Origin: Phallusia fumigata
Lineage: Eukaryota > Chordata > Ascidiacea > Phlebobranchia > Ascidiidae
Assembly: GCA_008931825.1 (NCBI GenBank)
Contig: QXVZ01006539.1
Coordinates: 1 to 26,521 of the forward strand
Length of the DNA stretch: 26,521 nt
Direction: 5' to 3'
Below, piece after piece: positions 1 through 14,717 of the stretch (its first letter is position 1; every line of letters starts with the position of its first letter). Below the pieces are notes generated by a model that saw only the letters and a program-made list of their open reading frames with translations, was not told where the DNA came from and ran no database searches. The translations under genes and the position numbers were made by a program.

Positions 1-5919
<5,919 letters not shown>

Positions 5920-6273
5920 TATGGTTTCCTTTCCTTCAATCTGCTTTACTGTTTCAAAACCAAATAACCAAGAGACAACCCAAAGTTCGCTACAACTTTG
6001 AACTTCTGGAAAGTACTAGGCCTAACTTAATACCCAACTGTACAGTTTGGTCGCGACTCAAGAAAATCGTCAAATACAACCAAAATAGCGTGCGAATGCG
6101 GCTGCGCAAAACTTGAAACTTAGCAGTTAATCATGAATTTGAAAACTGTTTATGCCAAAAATTTGACTGGTGTGTGCCAGCAGCAGATTAGAAACAGACT
6201 CAAAAGTGCAAACTGCAGAAAATGTCATGGTTGAACAAACACGGTTAAATTTTACGATGTGGTTCATTTAACC
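5920..6273. other. Upstream flank of the ABCC gene; probable 5' UTR or promoter
   Basis: No coding exon is recognised. The stretch directly upstream of the ABCC start should contain its 5' UTR and promoter, but no TATA box or other element stands out. An in-frame TAG about 100 nt before the ATG (near 6020) limits how far the coding region could extend without another intron. Confidence 0.4.
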
Positions 6274-6700
6274 CAGTGGTCGGCAAACTTTTATTACCAA
6301 GGTCTATGCTCTCCTTTCAATCACAACAGGAGGGCCACACGGCATAAAACGTTTCGTAGACGCTAATACGAGACAACTAAGGCAAGTTATTCCATAAAGT
6401 TGCACTTGAAATGTCTCTTAACGTTGACCTTACTTTTTTGTGTATAAAACCACATCCCTATTTATTGAAACACACCAATTCAATTCATGTCGAGTATACT
6501 TTACTATGCTATTCATCCAGACCTTGCCTGTTCCATCACAATTCATTTTTACACAACAATTATTTAGTATGTTAATTATTCAACCATTACAGATGGTGCC
6601 ACAGCGTCCAGCTCCCATATATTAGTAAGGTTTGCGCGCTCCACTGGAAATTACTTTGCGGCTCACAGTTGGGCCGCGGACCACAGTTTGCCGACCACTT
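6274..6700. mobile_element. hAT-type MITE
   Basis: The left terminus CAGTGGTCGGCAAACTTT begins at 6274 and the right terminus near 6679-6700 is the reverse complement of AGTGGTCGGCAAACTGTGG. This is the typical hAT terminal inverted repeat, and the interior has the usual hAT 'GGGCC(G)C' clusters just inside both ends (gagggccacacgg and gggccgcgga). There is no transposase reading frame, so it is non-autonomous, about 427 bp. The 8-bp target duplication is not clear, which suggests age. Confidence 0.72.
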
Positions 6701-7442
6701 ACCTAGGCTAACGTTTGCGCAACTGCCAAAGGAGCACGCTTTTGCGTTGCCATGATGAGTTAATTAATTGCTGTCGTTCTTAAATGGTCATCAAACAAAT
6801 CTAGTTTATTCCTTAAACTGTTCACATGGCCCTACAAACAAATATTTTTCTAAACAATTTGAACATAGTAAACAAGTAGAACGGGTGCAATTTAGCCACA
6901 TAAGAAATTTAAAACAGCCGTTTATCACTGCAAGTGTAAAAAGTTCCGCGTCGTAAAAACTATGTTCTCGATATCAGCCTGTCTTCAGACTGTTCTAATA
7001 AACCCACGCTAATGTTTTCTGTTTTAACAACGGACAGCGTATTAGGGCCTGGGGGCCATACACGTATTTTTTCCTCAAAAATGTGTCTTTGCGTCAAACC
7101 GACACCTTTACAGTTGTACCAGATTAAATCAGGACGTTTTGTAGTCGCCTTCAGACCAGCTGACATTTCTCTCTTTTTATTCCTCTCGTTTCTCCTAGTA
7201 AACGTATGCGTTATATCGGCTTCTAAAGCTACATTAAATTTGCATACAGGATCGCTATCGTGTAAAACTGACCGCATGATTTGCATTTGCGAGAAAATCA
7301 CTCCAATTAGGTCCAAATCACGCGGCCGATGTTGCAATTGGCCAATATTTTTGTAAAAAAGGTGTTTGTGGTTTGTATTTTTTCGTTTATGATGCGTTCC
7401 GGTACAACATTACGGAAAAAGTCATGACCTGTTGCGGTGTAT
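6701..7442. other. Intergenic region between the ABCC promoter and unit A
   Basis: No gene can be supported. Open frames exist on both strands around 6960-7356, but they match no family I recognise and lack splice context linking them to neighbours. The stretch 7041-7060 is locally GC-rich (agggcctgggggcc), possibly a fragment of a mobile element. Confidence 0.4.
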
Positions 7443-7448
7443 TTTATT
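7443..7448 (-). terminator. Candidate poly(A) signal AATAAA of unit A
   Basis: The minus strand reads AATAAA here, 260 nt past the unit A stop codon. The 15-nt context GTATTTTATTGCGCA (plus strand) is identical to the one downstream of unit B at 11417-11431, which supports a shared 3' end rather than a chance hexamer. Confidence 0.45.
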
Positions 7449-7707
7449 GCGCAATTTTTAAGACGTGATCTTATTGCTATTTTAACGATTCAATTATCTG
7501 AGTGATTAAATTCAAACATGTTTTTATAGTATTAATGCCACAATATGGAGAAAAGAGGTTTTTTTAGTTTTTGACGAATACCTATAAATATGGCTAAATA
7601 CAATACACGTGGAAATCGTTTTGTACCTATTAGGATACCAACACAAACATCTCCGCTGTTACAAAGCAATAACATTATCATTACCACTGAAAACGCCATA
7701 TCCCATC

Positions 7708-10699
7708 CTAGCTATTTTCTACTGCATTTGATTGGTGGCCATGTAACACGTGATCACACGGGTCTTTGCAGAAGTGGTCGATAATAATCGGCAAAGCATC
7801 GCTTTTAAATGTCTTTGTGTCGGCGTCGTACATGACCAATAGATCTTTTGTTCCAGTCATTTCTATAAATTCTTTCCGGTCCAAAGTCTCGCCCTTGCTC
7901 TCAATTCCAATTACGTGAATCTAGGAATTTGAATAAAACTGGTTGGAAATCTGTAGTGACCACATTACCATACAACAAAGGTTAACCCAGTAATATCATG
8001 AAGTGACCCTGTGAAGAAATCTGATTTTGTAAGCAAATTGCCCAGCTTCCATGGCAACTGTAGTCTGTTCGAACCCCTGTTTAAAACTTCCCTCCTTTCA
8101 CGTGGTTAACATTAACGGTTGCTCAGCCATTGCATTTATATAGTGGGAATGTTCTTTGGCAAAAAGAAAAAGGAACCCCTGGACGTTTAAAGCGAAAGCT
8201 AAAGTGAAATTCGTTATTCAGCCTTGAGATTAAAACACTAACAGGACGCTGGAATGCAGAATAAAAGTGGAGTGTAGATTTGCGGTCCGCATGATGTTGT
8301 TCGCTATTAGCAACTCTAGGTGTGGTGATAATGACCGCAAGTGGTCCACCCACAATTACCTTCACATACAGTAGCTCTGCGTCGCCCTCCGGCGAAGGCC
8401 AAAATCACATCGAGCAATTCACAGACGCTCTAGTCTTCGAGATCCCGAGAGCGGCCCTAGGGACCTAACGCCAGACCTGGCGTCCTACGGGCCATTAATT
8501 GTTTAAATACGAAACCGCACCGTTATCCGATGCAACACAGAAACAACATAATTATGCTTTCAAAATTATTACCAATTAGGCACGAAATGTTTTTGTTCAT
8601 AAAAATCCTTTTGGCACCATACATAGTACCTTTTACAAAACAAATATTTTTTAGTTAGGGTTTCGAGTTACCAAAAAACCACGGCGTCTTGCTTCCTGAG
8701 CAGGTCCAACCGCGTCGTCGTCAGAATTTCTGTCTGTTATTATCGAGATAACTTTTGGGACCCTTTTGTCTCTCATGCCAGCTTCGATAGTCAGCAAGTT
8801 GTCAAGTGTGTATTGAATCGCTGCACCAATGTTTACTGGTCCTACAAGACAGTTTTGTCATTAATGTATTAACGTTTGACTAAAGCCAGCTTAGGGATCC
8901 GATAATTCCCGCGGGTTACAAAAAGAAAACACGCTGTATTTAAATGCCTATTTTTTTCAGTTTCCGACCTTCGTTTAAAGGAAATAATCGTTTTTTGAAA
9001 AGCTGAAGAAACTTTGTTTTATTTGCTCCATATTCGTTAAACTTGATTATGGTCGATTCCAAAGGTTTTCCGCTGAAATAAAATGTAGATGCTTTCACTG
9101 CATCTTCGGCAAAAGCGTCGATTCTGCAAACAGAAACTCTACTGAGTGCTGTAATTATTGTTTTACAAACCATAAAGTAATGAATTTCAGGATGCTACGT
9201 ACTCTAGAAAGTTTTCTATCATGGTGATAAGAAATTCTCTACCATCAGGTCGATTGATATGTAGCATATCGACAAAATCGAAAAGGAAATAAGGAGGACA
9301 CGGTCCTGAAAAAATGAGATTTGTTATGTTCGATCTAAAAATGTTAGCTTCTTTTTTACACCATTTGCAGATGCACACGTTACAAGGATATTAACTTACT
9401 TGCACAACAAGGAGTTTCATATTTCCATGTTCCATTATTTCTGCACACATTCGTCTCATGTCCCACAGGATGGACAAAGTAGTCCACTCCTGTACACTGA
9501 TATTCACAAACTGAACCCGGGTTGTTTGCACCAAAACATTCAGTTTTGCCATGTGGCAGGTTATTTCGCTGAGGGGAACAATTTTGACCTAAATTGGAAA
9601 TAGTAAACTTACGTGTATACCTACCGGTCTTACATGAGTTGCCTAAATTATAACAGTGCACCGACTGTTAAAGCTTTTATGCAGTATACAGTATTGTAGC
9701 AATGGTGTCCGGTTTCAGCTTTCTTTCAAACTTCTTCCAAAACCGATAATACACAATAGGAGGCCGATGAAACTTCGATGAATCAGGAAAAAATAAATGT
9801 CGGAAATAATAGACAAACAGGGACGAATTCCAACAAAAATTTTTAATTAAGTGAGTAGTGCCAAAATAAAAGTAACAGGTTACCGGATTCAGTCTGCATT
9901 ATAATTGGAGCACAGGAGGAAACGTCCAAATTACACATGTCAGTTGAACAACAACATGTACAGAATGAGCTTGATTGATCAGAATTGCATTGCGTCGATC
10001 TTCCAGACTTCTTTAAATTCTGAAAGTTCAAGTCAAACCAACATCCAAAATTTAATTTTTAACACCAAACATCGAAAAAAACAGTGTTTTCATCAAATCT
10101 TTAATGCTTTGCAATTCGTCACACGATTTTAGTCGAGTCTCTAAACCAAGGCCACGCCACGGCTCATCACAAACTTTGGGTCAAAAAACCGTTGCGTGGT
10201 TGTAGTTTTAGACCTGCATGTTCTGATGCTATCTACATAGCCACTTGACAACCACCGTTATGCATCGATCGACTTTTACCAATACCACTAAGATAGCTGA
10301 TGGCAAGCAGAAGACTTCCTACTTGGCTACAAAGACATTACAACACTAACTTGCAACTGGTTGTTTATACACGCAGTTTCTTCCTTGCATCGCTTCACGA
10401 CAAAGATGTTTTCGTTGTTGCGACGAATCACTGTTTCGCACGATTTCTAAACATAATGCAACAATTTGACACTGTTGGAAAATACATAATGTAATGTCAT
10501 TTTACCTGATTTGCCAAACAATCCTGAATATGACCGTTAACATTGCATTCTTCGTAACTTCTTGACCCGTAGCAAGCCATGCATTTCAAAGCTAAAAAGT
10601 TAGTGATTTAGATGGAAATTTATCCTTATTATAGGTAAACTTACCTTCGGCGAACCAAACTAAGTCAAGCGCAATCAAAATAAACTTCATCGTATTCAT
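7708..10699 (-). CDS. Unit A: secreted Ly6/uPAR - CCP(sushi) - vWA protein, 9 exons, intact
   Basis: Exons in gene order: 10699-10645, 10591-10506, 10446-10351, 10019-9884, 9588-9400, 9305-9203, 9123-8969, 8841-8672, 7920-7708. Total 1203 nt, 400 aa, one open frame with GT-AG borders. Exon 1 is a signal peptide (MNTMKFILIALDLVWFAEA). Exons 2-4 form a three-finger Ly6/uPAR domain, starting LKCMAC and ending FCTCCCSTDMCN. Exon 5 is one CCP/sushi module with SVCEYQCTGVDYFVHPVG, an NGT glycosylation sequon and a final W...PCC. Exons 6-9 are a vWA domain: PYFLFDFVDML strand, NIGAAIQYTLDNLLT helix, IITDRNSDDD, then VIGIES. The metal-binding DxSxS is replaced by DFVDM. The protein ends 14 residues after the vWA cysteine pair (FCKDPC), with no membrane anchor, so it is probably secreted. 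The role is unknown. It is the only fully intact copy of the four. Confidence 0.88.
7951..8020 (+). repeat. Dispersed repeat, copy 1, in unit A last intron
   Basis: About 70 nt, with core AAGGTTAACCCAGTAATATC, recur in inverted orientation at 12464-12539 inside an intron of unit B. The two copies sit in different introns, so this is not inherited homology of the gene copies. A short interspersed element or MITE fragment is likely. Further right, 8062-8078 has a GTTCGAACCCC B-box-like string, but no matching A box at normal spacing. Confidence 0.65.
8370..8500. other. Local GC-rich block in unit A last intron
   Basis: This part of the 750-nt intron is clearly richer in G and C than its surroundings and includes a short palindrome, cgccagacctggcg. 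Its base composition suggests inserted sequence. No family is recognised and no coding exon is seen. Confidence 0.35.
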
Positions 10700-10775
10700 T
10701 GCCAACCTATGAATCTTTGACCCGCAGTGAAACTCTAAATAAGCGACAACATTTTTTACAGAGCCTGAGGCCAAT
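10700..10775 (-). promoter_or_regulatory. Unit A proximal promoter with motifs shared by units B and C
   Basis: Reading toward the gene, CCATTGGCCTCAGGC (about 65-80 nt before the ATG) is followed by TTTCACT (about 30 nt before it). Units B and C carry GGCCCCAGGCGCC and TGCCCCAGGCGC at about 65-80 nt and TTTCACT or CTTCACT at about 27-33 nt. TCACT could be an initiator and CCCCAGGC a factor site. No TATA box is visible. Conservation may also be recent duplication. Confidence 0.35.
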
Positions 10776-11416
10776 GGCTGCAGTGATGAATTGACTTCGG
10801 TTAAATATTTTGCGAAGCGTTTCAAAATTAGCTCGAAATCTGTAAGGTGTGAAACAGACTGCAAATATTTTCTTCATGAAGATACCCGTGATCCCACATT
10901 TTATTAAACTTACCTCTATATGTATCTGAACTTTAACTACATTGTTTTTTGCAAATATTTGCAACATCGAGAGTTTAGCTTCGCCCAACCAACAATATTT
11001 GCGCACTTGGTTTGTTGTGTGTATGATTGGATGATAAAATATTAGTTTAAGTAGCATTTGGCACGTCAAGCAGATGTCTTATCTGACTCCCCCTCTATTT
11101 CTCTTTTTTTAGTTCTTGATTTCCTGATCACTGAAAGTTCCCCTACCACCCCCCTTCGTTTTTCGGGTAAAACAGATAAGTCTGTTCAAGATAGTGTGGT
11201 TACATAACATTGGTGTATTTGTCATGTATAGTCTGACAACATAATTTATGTCCTCGAGATAACGTAACAAGATGACTCGGGGCCTGTTAGGGTACTGCAT
11301 CCGCAATTTGACCGACTTTGCGGTGTTTTGTTTCGTAATTTGACCGACTTTGCGGTTAATTTCTAAATTTGCACTGTGGCCACAAATGGGTCACTTATAG
11401 CCCGTTTGAGTACAAC
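10776..11416. other. Intergenic region between unit A and unit B
   Basis: No coding exon is recognised on either strand. It contains the 5' flank of unit A and the two-copy repeat at 11299-11356. The remainder is AT-rich sequence with no feature that I can name. Confidence 0.4.
11299..11356. repeat. Two-copy direct repeat (period 34), each with a small hairpin
   Basis: The 20-nt core AATTTGACCGACTTTGCGGT occurs at 11303-11322 and 11337-11356. The first copy is preceded by ccgc, so CCGCAA and TTGCGG can pair around TTGACCGACT. It lies in the 3' flank of unit B. No function is evident. Confidence 0.7.
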
Positions 11417-11420
11417 GTAT

Positions 11421-11426
11421 TTTATT
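11421..11426 (-). terminator. Candidate poly(A) signal AATAAA of unit B
   Basis: AATAAA on the minus strand, about 175 nt past the unit B stop, in the same 15-nt context (GTATTTTATTGCGCA on the plus strand) as the unit A candidate. Confidence 0.45.
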
Positions 11427-12463
11427 GCGCAGTTTCAGGTAATAGTGTAGATCTTTCAGCTGACAAAGGCAACTTTACTGGAGACAATAAAACTAAAAAA
11501 AGGCCAGGAAAACAACTGTTAGATAAAATAAAAGGTAATGTTTACGACATCAACAGCCGATAAGCGTAACAACACAAATAAGGTGATCCTTTAATTCTTT
11601 CCTATTGGTGGCCATGTAACACGTGATCACACGGGTCTTTGCAAAAGTAGTCGATCATGATCGGCAAGGCATTGGTTTCAAATGTCTTTGTATCGGCGTC
11701 GTAGATAACCAATAAATCTTCTGTTCCAGTAATTTCCAGTAATTTTTTCCTGTCCAACTTTAGATCTTTGCTCTCTACCCCAAGCACTTGAACCTTGGAC
11801 ATTATAGAAAATCAGTTTAAATGTTATTTGTTGGATTACCTGCTAATTTTCTTGTGATTGTTTGCGCATGCTTTGTAAAACAAATTACTTTTAACGGGGA
11901 CGTTTTAATGAGTTTGAAAATAAATGTAAATATTTAATGCCAAATAAAGGTTATTCTAAAGGTTTAAATTTTGGCACAACAACGTCGTTTCTAAAAAGAA
12001 GTTTCTAAGGAGTTTGTAATCGCAAAGCTGGGGTTACTCAAAGTGATACGGTTGTAGCGCAAAACATACACTTTTCAAAAATGTCTGTAGTGCATAATAT
12101 CTACGTTAAGACTCCATGACATCGGTAAACATCAACTTGCTTTCCAATTCCCACCTTTAAATTCAAGTCATTAATTTTGAGTGAAATATGAATTATATTA
12201 CCAGGAAACCACGGCGCCTTGCTTCTTGAGCAGGACCGGCAGCGTCGTCATCAGAGTTTCTGTCGGTAATTATGGCGATGGATTTTCGGACTCTATCATC
12301 TCTCATGCCAGCTTCGGCAGTCAGCAAGTTGTCAAGTGTGTATTGAATCGCTGCTCCAATATTTACCGGACCTTTACGACAGCGTTCTACTAATAACTAC
12401 ATTCAGAGATCGGACAATGGCTGTTGCGCAGGTAGGCTGGTCACGCGTAGCTCAGGGTCTATT

Positions 12464-12539
12464 ATTTCTTCACAGAGTTTTACACTTCATGATATTACTG
12501 GGTTAACCTTTGTTTTATGGTTATTTGGTCACTACACAG
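12464..12539 (-). repeat. Dispersed repeat, copy 2 (inverted), in a unit B intron
   Basis: The reverse complement matches 7951-8020, including the core AAGGTTAACCCAGTAATATC, with small differences and a short extra segment near the end. It lies between vWA exons 7 and 8 of unit B, whereas copy 1 lies between exons 8 and 9 of unit A. Independent insertion of a mobile repeat explains this best. Confidence 0.65.
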
Positions 12540-13358
12540 TCTGCAATGCATTGAATGGATATGTTTTCCTATAAGGCCCACTTACCATTATTTACTGGAT
12601 ATAATCGCTCCTTCAAAAGTTGATGAAGTATGGTTTTGTTTGAAAATATGCCGCGGACGACTTTACAGCATCTTCTCCGTATGCGTTTATTCTGCAAATA
12701 AAACTCAAAGTTTTATTTGTTAAGATTTATGAAAAAATGGTATAATTTTACAAGACTACTTACAAGTAATAGAAATTTAGGCAGGTTTTTTTTGTTGCAC
12801 GTAAATGTAAGGTCAAGTTTGAGTCTATGTCAGTTAACTTTTACATGCTCACATTATCGAATATTTTAACATTTATGAATTATAAACAATTAAGGAGTAT
12901 CAAGGTTGGGTTTACCCTAATACGAGAATATCTGCTTACGACATATATGTTTCCATAAGACCAAGTAGAAACTCGCGACCGCCTGGACGAGTAATGTGCA
13001 TTAAATTGACAAAATCCACCAGAAAATAAGGAGGGCATGGTCCTAACAAAAATCTTATTGTAATTTCTTTTAAAATATTCCGATTAGGGACTTTCGTTTG
13101 AATCGAAAGTGTAAAAATATTTGAAAACAAATGTACGGATAAACTGATTAACGACAATAGAGTTAAAAACTTATACAAAGTATTATACAAACTAGTTAAA
13201 AGGCATCGCAAAAAACTATAATCTCAATCACAGACAAAAAGCAATAGGGCAGATGATATCATTTGTTAAAACATGAAATACAAATGGCAAAATTTATTTT
13301 GTAACTACAACAACTAGGGGTGAAAAACAACGTTTAATATCAAACAGGCAGACACAAA

Positions 13359-14141
13359 GGACTTTATAACTTACTTGCACAGCATGGAGTTTCATATTTC
13401 CATTTTCCGTTATTTTGACACACGTTGGTCTCATGTCCAACTGGGTGAACAAAATAATCCACTCCTGTACATTGATATTCGCAAACAGAACCAAGTTCAT
13501 TTCCTTCAAAACATTCAATCTTTCCATGTGGAAGGGAATTTGGCTGAGAGAAACAATCTTGACCTAAATTAGAAACAGTAATTCAAAACTCGGCCGTGAA
13601 TTGTTTATTACAGAACGTACGATTTCGTTGTTGTGAAACCAACGCAACATGAAAACCGGCTTAAGCGTTTACTTTGTCTGATCCGAAACCGATTTAAAAG
13701 CTATTGATAAATTTCGTTCAACCTTAACCTGTAAACAAGCCGGTTTCACACGTTGGCTGAAACATAATTTCGATTGTACCAGTGCGTACCACACAATTAA
13801 TGTAATCGTATATTTTTTACAAGTACTGAACACTTTTGGAAATATGGATAGTTGAACCTACTGTCTTTAGTCCGCATTGAAGTCGGAACACACAACGATT
13901 CCAATGCCACATTGCACATGTCGGTTGAACAGCAGCAGGTACAGAACGAACTTGGTTGATCAGAGTTACATTGAGTTGAGATTCCGGAATGTCTGAGGTT
14001 CTAAATTATTTTAAAAGTACTACGTAGCAATTGAAACTCGCAATGAAATAGTGTGGTAAACAATATTTACACATTTTGTTCGCTTTTTTTACCGGGCGAT
14101 CCGTTTTTTTGTTTTGAATGTAAGATTAATTAGACATATTA
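13359..14141. repeat. First copy of a near-identical 783/778-nt direct duplication (unit B exons 4-5)
   Basis: It matches 14718-15495 almost base for base, introns included, apart from a 5-nt indel (gtctgatccg versus gtccg region) and a few substitutions. The second copy begins immediately after the n at 14717. Such identity in introns points to one locus seen twice (contig overlap or two alleles), not to an old exon duplication. After 14141 the copies diverge abruptly, two bases before the exon 3 donor. Confidence 0.85.
13639..13757. repeat. Fold-back (inverted repeat) in the intron between exons 4 and 5 of unit B
   Basis: CCAACG...GAAAACCGGCTT at 13639-13662 is mirrored by AAGCCGGTTTCACACGTTGG at 13737-13756, with a loop of about 75 nt. 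The other copy of this intron (near 14998-15115) has the same structure with AAGCCGGTATCACACGTTGG. It may be a small MITE. Confidence 0.5.
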
Positions 14142-14716
14142 TACGGTGGCCCACAAGTACAATTCAACAATTTTTTTTGCAAACTTTTTATTTCAGTGCA
14201 AACATTTTTTTTTTCAAAGCAAACATATTTTTTTAGTGCAAACATTTAATTCCAGGGCAACAACTTTTTTGCAGACGGTTTTTTTAGTGCAAAAAATTTT
14301 TTTTCAGTGCAACATTTTTTTTTGCAGACAACTTTTTTGTGCAAACATCTTTTATTCAGTTCAACAATTTTTTTGCGGACAATTATTGTTGTACCTTATA
14401 CGGCGTATCAAAAATAGCAAATTACTACTTTTTACGCAATATAGTACGCGAAAGCTGTCAGCATCGGCCCAAGTAATTAGCGGTCCCCGTAACATAATCA
14501 AACCATTTACGCTGACGCCTAACGGTTAGTACTAGTAAGGTGGGGGTGAGAGTAGAAAATCTAATAAACATAGTAAGCTATTTGATTTGCGGATTGTCGG
14601 AAATACTACAGGCACTAAGTTTGAGGTTGGGGTCGTGGCTAGGGATGGGGCTTTGGTTAATAAATCAAAACCAAATCCACATTTAACAGTTCCTATTTAA
14701 AATGAAGTACCCGTAC
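14142..14716. other. 575 nt of non-homologous, T-rich low-complexity sequence before a contig join
   Basis: Where the second copy enters the Ly6 exon (15496 on), the first copy instead continues here. The stretch 14160-14390 is a degenerate array of units such as TTTTTTCAGTGCAAACA, TTTTTTGCAGACAAC and TTTTTTGTGCAAACA. It ends at the n at 14717. It is either an allele-specific insertion next to the exon or a misassembled contig end. There is no gene. Confidence 0.7.
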
Positions 14717-14717
14717 N
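14717..14717. other. Contig join (single n)
   Basis: A single unresolved base. The sequence right of it repeats 13359-14141, so the join falls inside unit B and creates a false second copy of exons 4 and 5. Confidence 0.85.

Noticed and set aside
6960..7356. Overlapping frames of 114-125 codons on both strands
   Set aside because: Neither has a known motif, splice context or consistent composition; overlap on both strands suggests chance openness.
8062..8078. GTTCGAACCCC as a tRNA B box; similarly GGTTCAAACCC near 16880
   Set aside because: No A box at the right distance and no cloverleaf could be drawn. At most remnants of a tRNA-derived repeat.
13375..13572. Plus-strand frames opposite the CCP exons (for example 13375-13572, 14734-14931, 9400-9603, 19013-19399)
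   Set aside because: They are antisense shadows of conserved minus-strand exons; the minus strand shows domain motifs and splice sites.
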